Origin: Bacteroidota bacterium
GTDB taxonomy: Bacteria; Bacteroidota; Bacteroidia; 2-12-FULL-35-15
NCBI GenBank assembly: GCA_021323165.1
Contig: JAJTCJ010000070.1
Span: 1-36,494, forward strand
DNA: 36,494 nt
Direction: 5' to 3'
Of this stretch, positions 24,035 to 32,087 are shown one piece after another. Position 1 is the stretch's first letter. Each line of letters begins with the position of its first letter. The translations under genes were made by a program, and so were the position numbers. The notes beneath the pieces are model-generated. The model worked only from the letters and a program-made list of their open reading frames with translations. It did not search any database and was not told the DNA's origin.

Positions 24035-25093
24035 TTACCGCTTAACATATTGTTCTTCATAGTATTTCTTATAATCGCCTGAAGTAACATTCTGTAGCCA
24101 GTCTTCATTTGAAAGATACCAGTCTACAGTTCTTTCAAGACCTTCTTCAAATTGCAGGGAAGGAGTCCATCCAAGGTTATTCTGAAGCTTAGATGAATCG
24201 ATCGCATAGCGAAGATCATGTCCGGCACGATCTTTCACAAAGGTGATCAGCTTTGCGGATTCTCCTTCTTTACGACCGAGTTTCTTATCCATTATTTTGC
24301 AAAGCAGGTTGATGACATCAATGTTTTTCCATTCATTGTGTCCGCCAATGTTGTAAGTGTCACCGCTTTTTGAATTATGGAAAACGATATCTATTGCTTT
24401 GGCATGATCCTCTACGAACAGCCAATCACGAATGTTTTCGCCTTTTCCATATACAGGAACAGGTTTGTTGCTTTTTATATTATGTATTGCCAGCGGAATT
24501 AATTTTTCAGGAAAGTGATGGCTTCCATAATTGTTTGAACAGTTAGAAATAACAATATCCAAACCATATGTATCATGATACGCTCTTACGAAATGATCGG
24601 ACGAAGCTTTGGAGGCTGAATATGGGCTATGCGGGTCATATTTGGTTTCTTCCGTAAACATCCCGGTATCACCTAAAGCGCCATAAACTTCATCTGTTGA
24701 GACATGATAAAAGCGCCTGGTTGATAAGCTATCTTTCCACTCACTCTTGGCCGCATTTAAAAGATTTACTGTTCCGATTACATTCGTCATTACGAATTCC
24801 AGAGGGTTGGAAATGCTTCTGTCAACATGGCTTTCAGCTGCAAGATGTATTACTGCATCAAATTTATGTTCTGAAAATAATTCAGTTATAAATGCAGCAT
24901 CAGTGATATCGCCTTTTACAAAAGTGTAATTGGATTTACCTTCAACATCTTTCAGGTTCAAAAGGTTTCCTGCATAAGTAAGCTTATCCAGATTTACGAC
25001 AGAATAGTCAGGATATTTATTTACGAATAAACGAACAACATGAGATCCTATGAATCCTGCACCACCTGTAATAAGTATCTTTTTTTTTGTCAT
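24035..25093 (-). CDS. rfbB: dTDP-glucose 4,6-dehydratase
   Basis: Converts dTDP-glucose to dTDP-4-keto-6-deoxyglucose, the branch point to rhamnose and other deoxysugars. The 352-aa protein has KILITGGAGFIGSHVVR (NAD binding), LDKLTYAGN, HLAAESHVDRSI, the catalytic Asp/Glu in HVSTDEVYGALG, the YxxxK in SPYSASKASSDHF, and NCSNNYGSHHFPEKLIP with GKGENIRDWLFVEDHA. These distinguish RfbB/RmlB from the other SDR enzymes in the block. RmlA, RmlC and RmlD are not in the window and must be elsewhere for rhamnose to be the product. It starts at ATG 25093. Confidence 0.96.
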   Translation of the reverse strand: MTKKKILITGGAGFIGSHVVRLFVNKYPDYSVVNLDKLTYAGNLLNLKDVEGKSNYTFVKGDITDAAFITELFSEHKFDAVIHLAAESHVDRSISNPLEFVMTNVIGTVNLLNAAKSEWKDSLSTRRFYHVSTDEVYGALGDTGMFTEETKYDPHSPYSASKASSDHFVRAYHDTYGLDIVISNCSNNYGSHHFPEKLIPLAIHNIKSNKPVPVYGKGENIRDWLFVEDHAKAIDIVFHNSKSGDTYNIGGHNEWKNIDVINLLCKIMDKKLGRKEGESAKLITFVKDRAGHDLRYAIDSSKLQNNLGWTPSLQFEEGLERTVDWYLSNEDWLQNVTSGDYKKYYEEQYVKR

Positions 25094-25118
25094 TGATTAT
25101 ATGTTTTTAAATACACGG

Positions 25119-25175
25119 TCCCGATAGCTACCGGGATGTAAATTCGTTGTCACCCTGAGCTTGTCGAAGGGCGTT
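25119..25175. repeat. Two short palindromic elements in the gap upstream of rfbB
   Basis: The first is TCCCG-ATAGCTAC-CGGGA at 25119-25136. The second is CACCCTGAGCTTGTCGAAGGG (25151-25171, shown by its CCCT/AGGG ends). I recall both as common dispersed intergenic hairpins in Bacteroidota and other genomes; no search was run. No promoter or terminator is recognisable in this 90-base gap. Confidence 0.65.
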
Positions 25176-25183
25176 CTTCGTAT

Positions 25184-26473
25184 TTATAAGCTCCAGTAAG
25201 TTAAATTCTTGATTTTGTCTTTAAGTATTCCTTTAATATCAACCAGTATTCCACCCTCTGATAAAATTGATTTGTAATAACTCTCATCAAGAGATAAATA
25301 TTCCTTATGATTAACCGCTACAACAACTGCATCATAACCTTTTCCAATAGTTTCAGTTAATCCAAAGCCATACTCATGTTTTAATTCTTCTGATTCTGCA
25401 AGAGGATCAACGATATCAACCTGTACACCAAAAGATTTGAATTCTTTAATAACATCGGCCACTTTTGAGTTACGGATATCGCTAACATTTTCTTTAAATG
25501 TTGCACCCATCACTAATACTCTGGATTCAGTTAAATTCTTTTTTGCTGCGATGATTTTCTTTACTGTTTGTTTCGCAACATAAAAACCCATCGAGTCATT
25601 GACATACCGCCCGGAATTTATTACACGTGCATGGTATCCTAATTCTTCGGCTTTATAAGTAAGATAATAAGGGTCGACTCCTATGCAATGTCCGCCAACA
25701 AGTCCCGGAGAAAATTTCAGGAAATTCCATTTTGTTCCGGCTGCTTCCAGTACATCATAAGTATTGATCCCAATTCTACTGAATATGATTGAAAGCTCAT
25801 TCATCAAAGCAATGTTTACATCTCTTTGTGTGTTCTCAATGATCTTGGCAGCTTCAGCAACTTTAATAGATGAAGCCTTGTGAACCCCTGGCTCAACAAT
25901 TATCTTATACGTTTCAGCGATAACTTCAAGTGACTCTTCATCACATCCGGAAACAACTTTTAATATTTTAGTGATTGTATGTTCTTTATCACCCGGATTT
26001 ATTCTTTCCGGAGAATAGCCGACTTTGAAATCAGTTTTGAATTTTAATCCTGAAATCTCTTCAAGAACAGGAATGCAGTCATCTTCAGTACAACCTGGAT
26101 AAACAGTGGATTCATAAACAACATAATCTCCTTTTTTTAATGCTTTACCAACAGAACGGGAAGCTCCGAGAAGAGGCTTAAGATCAGGAAGATTATGTTC
26201 ATCAATTGGAGTAGGTACTGCAATGATGAAAAAATTAGCCTGCTTCAGGACATCTATAGAAGCTGTGAATTCAATGTCGCAGCTTTCGAAGTCTTTCTTT
26301 TCAAGCTCCTGTGAAGGGTCGATATTATTCTGCATCATCTTAACCCGTTCTTCATTAATATCGAAACCGATCACCTTTACTTTTTTTGCAAAAGCTAAAG
26401 CAATTGGCAAACCAACATATCCCAGACCGATGACCGCGATCTTGGCTTCTTTGTTTTTGATTTTATTTATCAT
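25184..26473 (-). CDS. WbpO/TviB-type UDP-N-acetylhexosamine 6-dehydrogenase
   Basis: NAD-dependent oxidation of C6 of UDP-GlcNAc or UDP-GalNAc to the uronic acid. The 429-aa protein has the Rossmann motif IAVIGLGYVGLPIALAFAKK, AVPTPIDEHNLPDL, YESTVYPGCTED, GYSPERINPGDKEH, the central ENTQRDVNIALMNELSIIF helix, the catalytic Cys in VGGHCIGVDPYYL and a second Rossmann domain with VLVMGATFKENVSDIRNSK. The SPERINPGD and GVDPYYLTYKA segments place it with Vi-antigen TviB/WbpO rather than with UDP-glucose dehydrogenase, whose gene is separate at 29495-30808. It would supply the substrate for the oxidoreductase, aminotransferase and acetyltransferase nearby. GlcNAc versus GalNAc preference is not decidable. 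Confidence 0.92.
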   Translation of the reverse strand: MINKIKNKEAKIAVIGLGYVGLPIALAFAKKVKVIGFDINEERVKMMQNNIDPSQELEKKDFESCDIEFTASIDVLKQANFFIIAVPTPIDEHNLPDLKPLLGASRSVGKALKKGDYVVYESTVYPGCTEDDCIPVLEEISGLKFKTDFKVGYSPERINPGDKEHTITKILKVVSGCDEESLEVIAETYKIIVEPGVHKASSIKVAEAAKIIENTQRDVNIALMNELSIIFSRIGINTYDVLEAAGTKWNFLKFSPGLVGGHCIGVDPYYLTYKAEELGYHARVINSGRYVNDSMGFYVAKQTVKKIIAAKKNLTESRVLVMGATFKENVSDIRNSKVADVIKEFKSFGVQVDIVDPLAESEELKHEYGFGLTETIGKGYDAVVVAVNHKEYLSLDESYYKSILSEGGILVDIKGILKDKIKNLTYWSL

Positions 26474-26489
26474 ATGTTATTATTTTTAC

Positions 26490-26551
26490 CACTAAGGCAC
26501 TAAGAATACTTAGGACTTAGATTCGTAATATTCGTTTTTATTCGTTATTCG
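26490..26551. repeat. Short low-complexity repeats in gap before the WbpO-type gene
   Basis: A CACTAAG-like doublet (about 26490-26505) is followed by CTTAG repeats in inverted order and four copies of ATTCGT (26521-26551). I recall CCACTAAGGCACTAAG as a recurring intergenic string in other genomes, unverified here. No promoter is recognisable. Confidence 0.45.
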
Positions 26552-26555
26552 TAAC

Positions 26556-27578
26556 CTAGCTTTTTCTATCAGACTTTCTTAAGGCATATATCCGTTCAAT
26601 AATATCAACCACTTTTAGGCCTTCCATCGCATTGGTTGTTATGGTTGTTCTGCCTTTCAGCGTATCAATAACATTTGCAATTATCTGAGGATGATTATTT
26701 GCAGATCCTTTATATGCTCCATAATCATTGGCCTCATTAGTTTCTGCAAGAACTGGAAGTTGATAATCTTTTATATTACAATGTTCAACCTGATCCATAT
26801 ACTGGCCACCAACCTTAACGCTTCCTTTACTTCCTATAATCGTAATACTGCTTTCAAGATTGGAGTTCCAGACTGAGGTTGAATAATTTATACTTCCCAT
26901 TCCTCCGTTTACGAAATCGAAATTCACAAAACCGCTGTCTTCAAATTCGGTTAATTCAGCATGGTTAAAATCGTTGAATTTAGCCTGAATGTTTTTTATG
27001 TCACCAAAGATCCAGTAAACCAGATCTATCCAATGGGAGAATTGAGTGAACAATGTACCTCCGTCAAGTTCCTGTGTTCCCTTCCAGCCCCCTTTTTTGT
27101 AATAACGTTTATCACGATTCCAATAACAATTGAGCTGAACCATATAAACATCACCTATGATCTTTTCTTCAACAATTTTTTTAAGCCAAACAGAAGGTGG
27201 AGAATATCTGTTCTGCATCACACAAAATACTGTTTTATGATTTTGCAGCGCTTTATAAACCATTGTTTCGCAATCAATCTTACTTAAAGCCATCGGTTTT
27301 TCACAAACAACATTTTTTCCTGCTTCCAATGCAATTAATGAATGCTTAGCATGCAAACCATTTGGACTGCATACATTCACAACTTCAATTTCAGGATGTG
27401 CGGAAAGCATTTCTTCAACAGTTGAATAAAAAGATTCTTTCAATTCTGAAATTCCAAGTTGTTCTTTGGGTAAAGGATCACATACTGCAATCAATTCGGC
27501 TTCCGGATTTCTTCTGACCATCTCCGCATGACGTTTTCCAATATGGCCTTGTCCGATTACTGCGAATTTTATTTTCAT
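26556..27578 (-). CDS. Gfo/Idh/MocA family oxidoreductase, likely UDP-sugar uronate 3-dehydrogenase
   Basis: NAD(P)-dependent dehydrogenase acting on nucleotide sugars. The 340-aa protein has the Rossmann motif FAVIGQGHIGKRHAEMV, NVCSPNGLHAKHSLIALEAGK, the catalytic EKPMALS and a C-terminal beta-sheet domain with GGWKGTQELDGGTLFTQFSHWID, where His may act in catalysis. By position beside the WbpO-, WbpD- and WbpE-type genes it is the functional counterpart of WbpB/WlbA, which oxidises C3 of UDP-GlcNAcA. However, its N-terminal motif differs from WlbA's GAAGYIAPRH form, so the step is inferred from context. It is 82 bases upstream of the dehydrogenase gene on the same strand. Confidence 0.88.
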   Translation of the reverse strand: MKIKFAVIGQGHIGKRHAEMVRRNPEAELIAVCDPLPKEQLGISELKESFYSTVEEMLSAHPEIEVVNVCSPNGLHAKHSLIALEAGKNVVCEKPMALSKIDCETMVYKALQNHKTVFCVMQNRYSPPSVWLKKIVEEKIIGDVYMVQLNCYWNRDKRYYKKGGWKGTQELDGGTLFTQFSHWIDLVYWIFGDIKNIQAKFNDFNHAELTEFEDSGFVNFDFVNGGMGSINYSTSVWNSNLESSITIIGSKGSVKVGGQYMDQVEHCNIKDYQLPVLAETNEANDYGAYKGSANNHPQIIANVIDTLKGRTTITTNAMEGLKVVDIIERIYALRKSDRKS

Positions 27579-27628
27579 TTATTTATTTGTTGATTATTTA
27601 AATAGTTATTAAGGACAGCCAGATTAAC

Positions 27629-28207
27629 TTATTTAACTACTCTACTTACTTTACCATTTTCAAGTTTGTACTTGTCTTTGCTTTCGAAGCACTCAGCATT
27701 TCCGTTATTATCAAATTTCAGTCTATGACCATATTCACTGATCCAACCCATTTGTTTAGCTGGGTTTCCAACCCATAAAGAATATGGAGGAACATTTTTT
27801 GTAACTACTGCACCAGCCCCGATAAAAGCATATTCACCAATATCATGTCCGCATACAATTGTAGCATTAGCACCTATTGAAGCCCCTTTTCCAACATGAG
27901 TCTTAGCGTATTCATTTTTTCTGTTTATTGCACTTCGTGGATTAATAACATTAGTGAAAACCATCGATGGTCCTAAAAAAACATCATCATCGCAAATAAC
28001 TCCAGTATAGATAGAAACGTTATTCTGGACTTTAACATTTTTCCCTAAAACAACTTCAGGAGAGATAACAACGTTTTGTCCGATGTTGCAGTTTTCCCCA
28101 AGTATGCAATTTGGCATAATATGAGAAAAATGCCAGATTTTGGTCCCTTTTCCAATATTACAGCCCTCGTCAATTATTGCCGTTGGGTGAGAAAAATATT
28201 CTTGCAT
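27629..28207 (-). CDS. WbpD/WlbB-type UDP-3-amino-sugar N-acetyltransferase
   Basis: Left-handed beta-helix acetyltransferase that uses acetyl-CoA to acetylate the 3-amino group of UDP-2-acetamido-3-amino-uronic acid. The 192-aa length and sequence fit the WbpD/WlbB group. Hexapeptide repeats run from about residue 10 to 155 ([76 protein letters not shown]), with the conserved [11 protein letters not shown] substrate loop and [22 protein letters not shown] near the end. The aminotransferase providing its substrate is encoded four genes upstream in the same block. Confidence 0.94.
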   Translation of the reverse strand: MQEYFSHPTAIIDEGCNIGKGTKIWHFSHIMPNCILGENCNIGQNVVISPEVVLGKNVKVQNNVSIYTGVICDDDVFLGPSMVFTNVINPRSAINRKNEYAKTHVGKGASIGANATIVCGHDIGEYAFIGAGAVVTKNVPPYSLWVGNPAKQMGWISEYGHRLKFDNNGNAECFESKDKYKLENGKVSRVVK

Positions 28208-28228
28208 TGTTGGAGTACTCTGTAAATA

Positions 28229-28504
28229 TTATCTGTTGATATTAAATGTTCCCGTAAAATTCCTGATCGTTCCCTCAGTTATGATTACACCAGAGACCTC
28301 TGAATCCGGAGAACCTGAGTAACACCATTTCGTAAATTCATTTAATGTATTTTCTTCTCCTTCGGTTTCAATGTAAACTGTTCCGTCCGGCTCATTCTGC
28401 ACAAAGCCGGTCAATCCGAGTTCTGCTGCTTTTTTTTGAGTGTACACGCGAAAAAAAACGCCCTGCACTTTCCCGGAAACTTTAATATTTAAATGCTTAA
28501 CCAA
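28229..28504 (-). CDS. Acylphosphatase, TTG start, overlapping the UXS gene
   Basis: Small enzyme (91 aa) that hydrolyses acyl-phosphates such as acetyl phosphate or carbamoyl phosphate. Family hallmarks are [15 protein letters not shown], containing the catalytic Arg of the phosphate loop, and [19 protein letters not shown] with the catalytic Asn. The only plausible start is TTG at 28504, which overlaps the last 8 bases of the upstream decarboxylase gene, so translation is probably coupled to it. Acylphosphatase has no known step in sugar-nucleotide synthesis, and its place between a decarboxylase and an acetyltransferase gene is unexpected. The tail [15 protein letters not shown] lacks the more usual Phe-Tyr ending. 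The enzyme identity is firm; the role here is open. Confidence 0.93.
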   Translation of the reverse strand: MVKHLNIKVSGKVQGVFFRVYTQKKAAELGLTGFVQNEPDGTVYIETEGEENTLNEFTKWCYSGSPDSEVSGVIITEGTIRNFTGTFNINR

Positions 28505-29477
28505 AGTTGCGATGCTCTGTTTTGTTCAATTCTTCTTTTGAAAGATTTTTGAAATATTCATAGGTTATTTTCAATCCTTCCTGTCTGCTTACCTTTGGTT
28601 CCCAACCAAGAATTTCTCTTGCCTTTGTAATATCCGGTTTTCTTTGTTTAGGATCATCCTGAGGCAAAGGCTTGGAGATCAGCTTTTGTTTTGTTCCTGT
28701 AAGTTTGATGATCTCTTCGCCAAATTCTTTTATTGTGATCTCACTTGGATTTCCAATATTCATTGGTTGAACGTAGTCGCTCATTAGGAGACGGTAAATT
28801 CCTTCAACAAGATCATCAACATAACAGAACGAACGTGTTTGCGATCCGTCACCGAACATTGTAAGGTCTTCTCCTCTTAATGCTTGTCCAATGAAAGCAG
28901 GGAGTACGCGTCCGTCATTAAGTCGCATGCGTGGACCATAAGTGTTGAAAATACGAATGATCCTTGTTTCAACACCGTGATAGGTATGATATGCCATTGT
29001 GATTGCTTCCATGAATCGTTTTGCTTCATCATAAACCCCGCGCGGCCCTACAGGGTTTACATTACCCCAGTACTCTTCGGTTTGAGGATGTATCAATGGA
29101 TCTCCATAAACTTCAGAAGTTGAAGCAACAAGTATTCTTGCTTTTTTTACTCTTGCAAGTCCAAGTAAATTGTGACTTCCAAGTGAGCTTACTTTTAGTG
29201 TCTGAATAGGGATCTTTAAATAATCGATAGGGGAGGCGGGTGATGCAAAATGAAGAATGTAATCCAGTTCGCCCGGAACAAAAACAAATTTCGAAACATC
29301 GTGATGATAGAATTCAAAATTTTTAAGTTTCATAAGATGTTCAATGTTCTTCAGATCGCCTGTGATCAGGTTATCCATTCCTATAACATGATAACCTTCT
29401 TTAATAAAACGATCACATAAGTGTGAACCTAAAAATCCTGCAGCACCGGTAATTAATATTTGGAAGCCAGAATCAAT
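28497..29477 (-). CDS. UDP-glucuronate decarboxylase (UDP-xylose synthase), start codon unclear
   Basis: SDR enzyme converting UDP-GlcA to UDP-xylose; UDP-GlcA comes from the Ugd encoded 17 bases upstream. Visible are [13 protein letters not shown] (NAD binding), [42 protein letters not shown] (YxxxK), the specificity segment [22 protein letters not shown] (read in parts) and [15 protein letters not shown]. The open frame begins after TAG at 29478-29480 with codons [11 protein letters not shown] and contains no ATG, GTG or TTG until ATG 29378. That Met lies after the NAD-binding glycines, so a protein starting there would lack them. ATT 29477, ATA 29459 or a sequence error are the options. 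I give the full open frame (326 codons). Confidence 0.85.
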   Translation of the reverse strand: MDSGFQILITGAAGFLGSHLCDRFIKEGYHVIGMDNLITGDLKNIEHLMKLKNFEFYHHDVSKFVFVPGELDYILHFASPASPIDYLKIPIQTLKVSSLGSHNLLGLARVKKARILVASTSEVYGDPLIHPQTEEYWGNVNPVGPRGVYDEAKRFMEAITMAYHTYHGVETRIIRIFNTYGPRMRLNDGRVLPAFIGQALRGEDLTMFGDGSQTRSFCYVDDLVEGIYRLLMSDYVQPMNIGNPSEITIKEFGEEIIKLTGTKQKLISKPLPQDDPKQRKPDITKAREILGWEPKVSRQEGLKITYEYFKNLSKEELNKTEHRNFG

Positions 29478-29494
29478 CTATTACTTATTCCTAA

Positions 29495-30808
29495 TCAACT
29501 CTTCACATCTTCTCTTCCGATGCTGTAATAAGAAAACCCAAGTTCTCTCATCTGGTCAATTCCATATAGGTTTCTTCCGTCAAATATCACTTTGTTCTTT
29601 AATAAAGATCCTAATCTGTTAAAGTCAGGTGTGCGGAAAAGACTCCATTCGGTAGCTATCAATAAAGCATCGGCACCGTCAAGTGCTTCATACTCATCAT
29701 TTGCATAGCTTATTTTATCATTTAAAAGTTTTTTTACATTCTTCATTCCTTCAGGATCGTATGCAACAACTGATGCTCCGGCTTTAGTTAGTTCTTCAAT
29801 GAGATACAAAGCAGGTGCTTCACGTATATCGTCAGTGTCAGGTTTGAAGGCAAGTCCCCACAGTGCGATCTTTTTACCCTTAAGGTCATTATTAAAATGC
29901 TGTTTGATCCTTGGAATAATAATAGTTTTTTGTTTTTCATTGATCTCCATTACTGCATCAAGTATCTTAAAATCATACTTAACTTCAGCAGCTGATTTAG
30001 CAAGTGCCTGAACATCCTTTGGAAAGCAGCTTCCGCCATAACCAATGCCAGGAAACAAAAATCGTTTGCCGATCCTGTCATCAGAACCGATACCGATCCT
30101 AACCGAATCAACATCAGCACCGACTTTCTCACAAAGATTTGCGATCTCATTCATGAACGTGATCTTTGTCGCAAGAAAAGCATTCGCAGCATATTTGGTT
30201 AATTCTGCTGATCTCTCATCCATAAAAATGATTGGATTACCCTGGCGAACATATGGCTTGTAAAGTTCTTCCATTGTTTTTCTTGCAGCATCAGAAGAAG
30301 CCCCGATCACCACGCGGTCAGGTTTAAGAAAATCATTAACTGCAAATCCTTCACGTAAGAATTCAGGATTTGAAACAACATCAAATTCGACTTTCGCATT
30401 CTTTGCTATTGCAGCTCTGACTTTATCAGCTGTCCCTACCGGGACAGTGCTTTTGTCAACAATTACTTTGTAATCCTTGATTAGTTTTCCCAGATCATTG
30501 GCAACACCAAGAATATAGCTAAGATCCGCAGATCCGTCTTCACCCGGAGGTGTTGGTAATGCAAGAAAAATAATAGATGCGTTTTCAATCGCAGAAGCGA
30601 GGTCTGTAGTGAATGTGAGCCTGCCTTGTTTAATGTTGCGTTCAAATAATGCATCAAGATGTGGTTCGTAGATTGGGACAACGCCAGCCTGCATTTGTTT
30701 TACCTTTTCCTGGTTGATATCAACACAGATAACATTGTTTCCTGTTTCGGCAAGACAAGTACCTGTTACCAGACCTACATATCCTGTACCTACTACTGCT
30801 ATATTCAT
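29495..30808 (-). CDS. ugd: UDP-glucose 6-dehydrogenase
   Basis: Oxidises UDP-glucose to UDP-glucuronate with two NAD+. The 437-aa protein is complete: NIAVVGTGYVGLVTGTCLAE, ALPTPPGEDGSADLSYI, VDKSTVPVGTADKVR, SNPEFLREGFAVNDFLKPDRVVIG (in parts), the NAFLATKITFMNEIANLCE helix, catalytic Cys in GIGYGGSCFPKDVQAL, ALWGLAFKPDTDDIREAP and the closing IFDGRNLY. It differs clearly from the WbpO/TviB-type dehydrogenase at 25184-26473, so two distinct hexose dehydrogenases serve the block. It is upstream of the UDP-xylose synthase gene, forming a UDP-Glc to UDP-GlcA to UDP-Xyl pair, and 23 bases downstream of the aminotransferase gene. Confidence 0.97.
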   Translation of the reverse strand: MNIAVVGTGYVGLVTGTCLAETGNNVICVDINQEKVKQMQAGVVPIYEPHLDALFERNIKQGRLTFTTDLASAIENASIIFLALPTPPGEDGSADLSYILGVANDLGKLIKDYKVIVDKSTVPVGTADKVRAAIAKNAKVEFDVVSNPEFLREGFAVNDFLKPDRVVIGASSDAARKTMEELYKPYVRQGNPIIFMDERSAELTKYAANAFLATKITFMNEIANLCEKVGADVDSVRIGIGSDDRIGKRFLFPGIGYGGSCFPKDVQALAKSAAEVKYDFKILDAVMEINEKQKTIIIPRIKQHFNNDLKGKKIALWGLAFKPDTDDIREAPALYLIEELTKAGASVVAYDPEGMKNVKKLLNDKISYANDEYEALDGADALLIATEWSLFRTPDFNRLGSLLKNKVIFDGRNLYGIDQMRELGFSYYSIGREDVKS

Positions 30809-30831
30809 ACAATTAAGTTTATTATAATGGT

Positions 30832-31974
30832 TTATCGGTTTACAAATTCCAGAACAGAGGATGAAATATAATTTAAAGTTTCCTCATCAAGTTCAGTGTG
30901 CATTGGTAATGAAACAACGGATGCACAAAGTTTTTCAGTAACAGGAAAGTCCCCTGCTTTATAACGCGGATCAAGGTATGCCTTCTGCATATGAAGCGGG
31001 ATAGGATAATAGATCATTGCAGGAATATCTTTTGATGCAAGAAACTCACGAAGTTTATCGCGGTCAACCCCGTTAAGCTGAAGAGTATATTGATGAAATA
31101 CATGATCAGAATATTTTGCTCTTGCTGGCGTCTTTAATTTTGAATTATTTGCAAAAGCTTTGTCATAATGCGCTGCCGCTTTATTCCGTGCAGCAGCATA
31201 ATTATCAAGATCACGAAGTTTGATCCTTAAAATCGCAGCCTGAATACTATCAAGGCGTGAATTTACTCCGATAGAATCATGAATGTATTGAACAGATTGA
31301 CCATGATTAGCGATCATTCTGATTTTGGCAGCAAGTGCATCATCATTTGTAAAGATAGCTCCACCATCTCCATAGCATCCTAAGTTCTTGGAAGGAAAGA
31401 ATGATGTACAGCCAATCGTTCCAATTGTTCCGGCTTTTTTTGTAGTTCCATCAGTATAGCGATAAACGGCCCCAATTGCCTGAGCGGTATCTTCAATAAC
31501 ATATAAGTTATGCTTTTTTGCCAGCTGCATCAATGCTTCCATGTTTGCACACTGACCAAACAAATGAACAGGAACGATAGCTTTAGTTTTAGATGTTATA
31601 GCTTTTTCTATTGCATTGATATCGATGTCGAAAGTATCAGGGATAACATCAACAAGAACAGGTTTTAATCCAAGAAGTGCGATCACTTCTGCTGTAGCAA
31701 CATAAGTGAAATCAGCTGTTATGATCTCATCACCCGGCTTCAGGTCAAGTGCCATCATCGCGATCTGTAATGCATCTGTCCCGTTAGCGCAGGGAATTAC
31801 GTGTTTTGTGCCAAGATATTCTTCCAGCTCAGCTTGAAAAGCCTTTACTTCAGGGCCATTAATGAAAGCAGTATTATTCAGAACATTTTGAATAGCGGCA
31901 TCAACTTCCGGCTTGATCTTCTCATATTGTGTTTTCAGATCAACCATCTGAATTTTTTTAACTGTTTTCTCCAT
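30832..31974 (-). CDS. DegT/DnrJ/EryC1/StrS aminotransferase, WbpE-like
   Basis: PLP-dependent sugar aminotransferase. At 380 aa it has the family length: IQMVDLKTQYEKIKPEVD, TAFINGPEVKAFQAELEEYLGTKH (in parts), CANGTDALQIAMMAL, the TADFTYVATAEVIALLG segment, VHLFGQCANMEAL, VIEDTAQAIGA with the PLP-contacting Asp, and the PLP-lysine in SFFPSKNLGCYGDGGA. The FPSKNLGCYGDGGA and YYPIPLHMQKAY segments are typical of WbpE/WlbC enzymes that aminate C3 of UDP-3-keto-GlcNAcA using glutamate. It is the first gene of the minus-strand block, divergent from the barrel protein gene at 32088. No exact TAnnTTTG box was found in its upstream 110 bases. Confidence 0.93.
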   Translation of the reverse strand: MEKTVKKIQMVDLKTQYEKIKPEVDAAIQNVLNNTAFINGPEVKAFQAELEEYLGTKHVIPCANGTDALQIAMMALDLKPGDEIITADFTYVATAEVIALLGLKPVLVDVIPDTFDIDINAIEKAITSKTKAIVPVHLFGQCANMEALMQLAKKHNLYVIEDTAQAIGAVYRYTDGTTKKAGTIGTIGCTSFFPSKNLGCYGDGGAIFTNDDALAAKIRMIANHGQSVQYIHDSIGVNSRLDSIQAAILRIKLRDLDNYAAARNKAAAHYDKAFANNSKLKTPARAKYSDHVFHQYTLQLNGVDRDKLREFLASKDIPAMIYYPIPLHMQKAYLDPRYKAGDFPVTEKLCASVVSLPMHTELDEETLNYISSSVLEFVNR

Positions 31975-32063
31975 TGTAAAGTGTATAAATTAAGAATGCG
32001 AATATAAGGAAAATTAACAAAACCAGAGGCCATTTTTCGGGGCTTAAATTCCATTAAAAAGGG

Positions 32064-32071
32064 TATATTTG
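32064..32071 (+). promoter_or_regulatory. -7 element for the barrel protein and waaA genes
   Basis: TATATTTG matches TAnnTTTG exactly, 17 bases before ATG 32088, implying a very short leader. Upstream a TTTTCG rather than TTG occupies the -33 area. Confidence 0.5.
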
Positions 32072-32087
32072 GCAATTATTTCCAACA

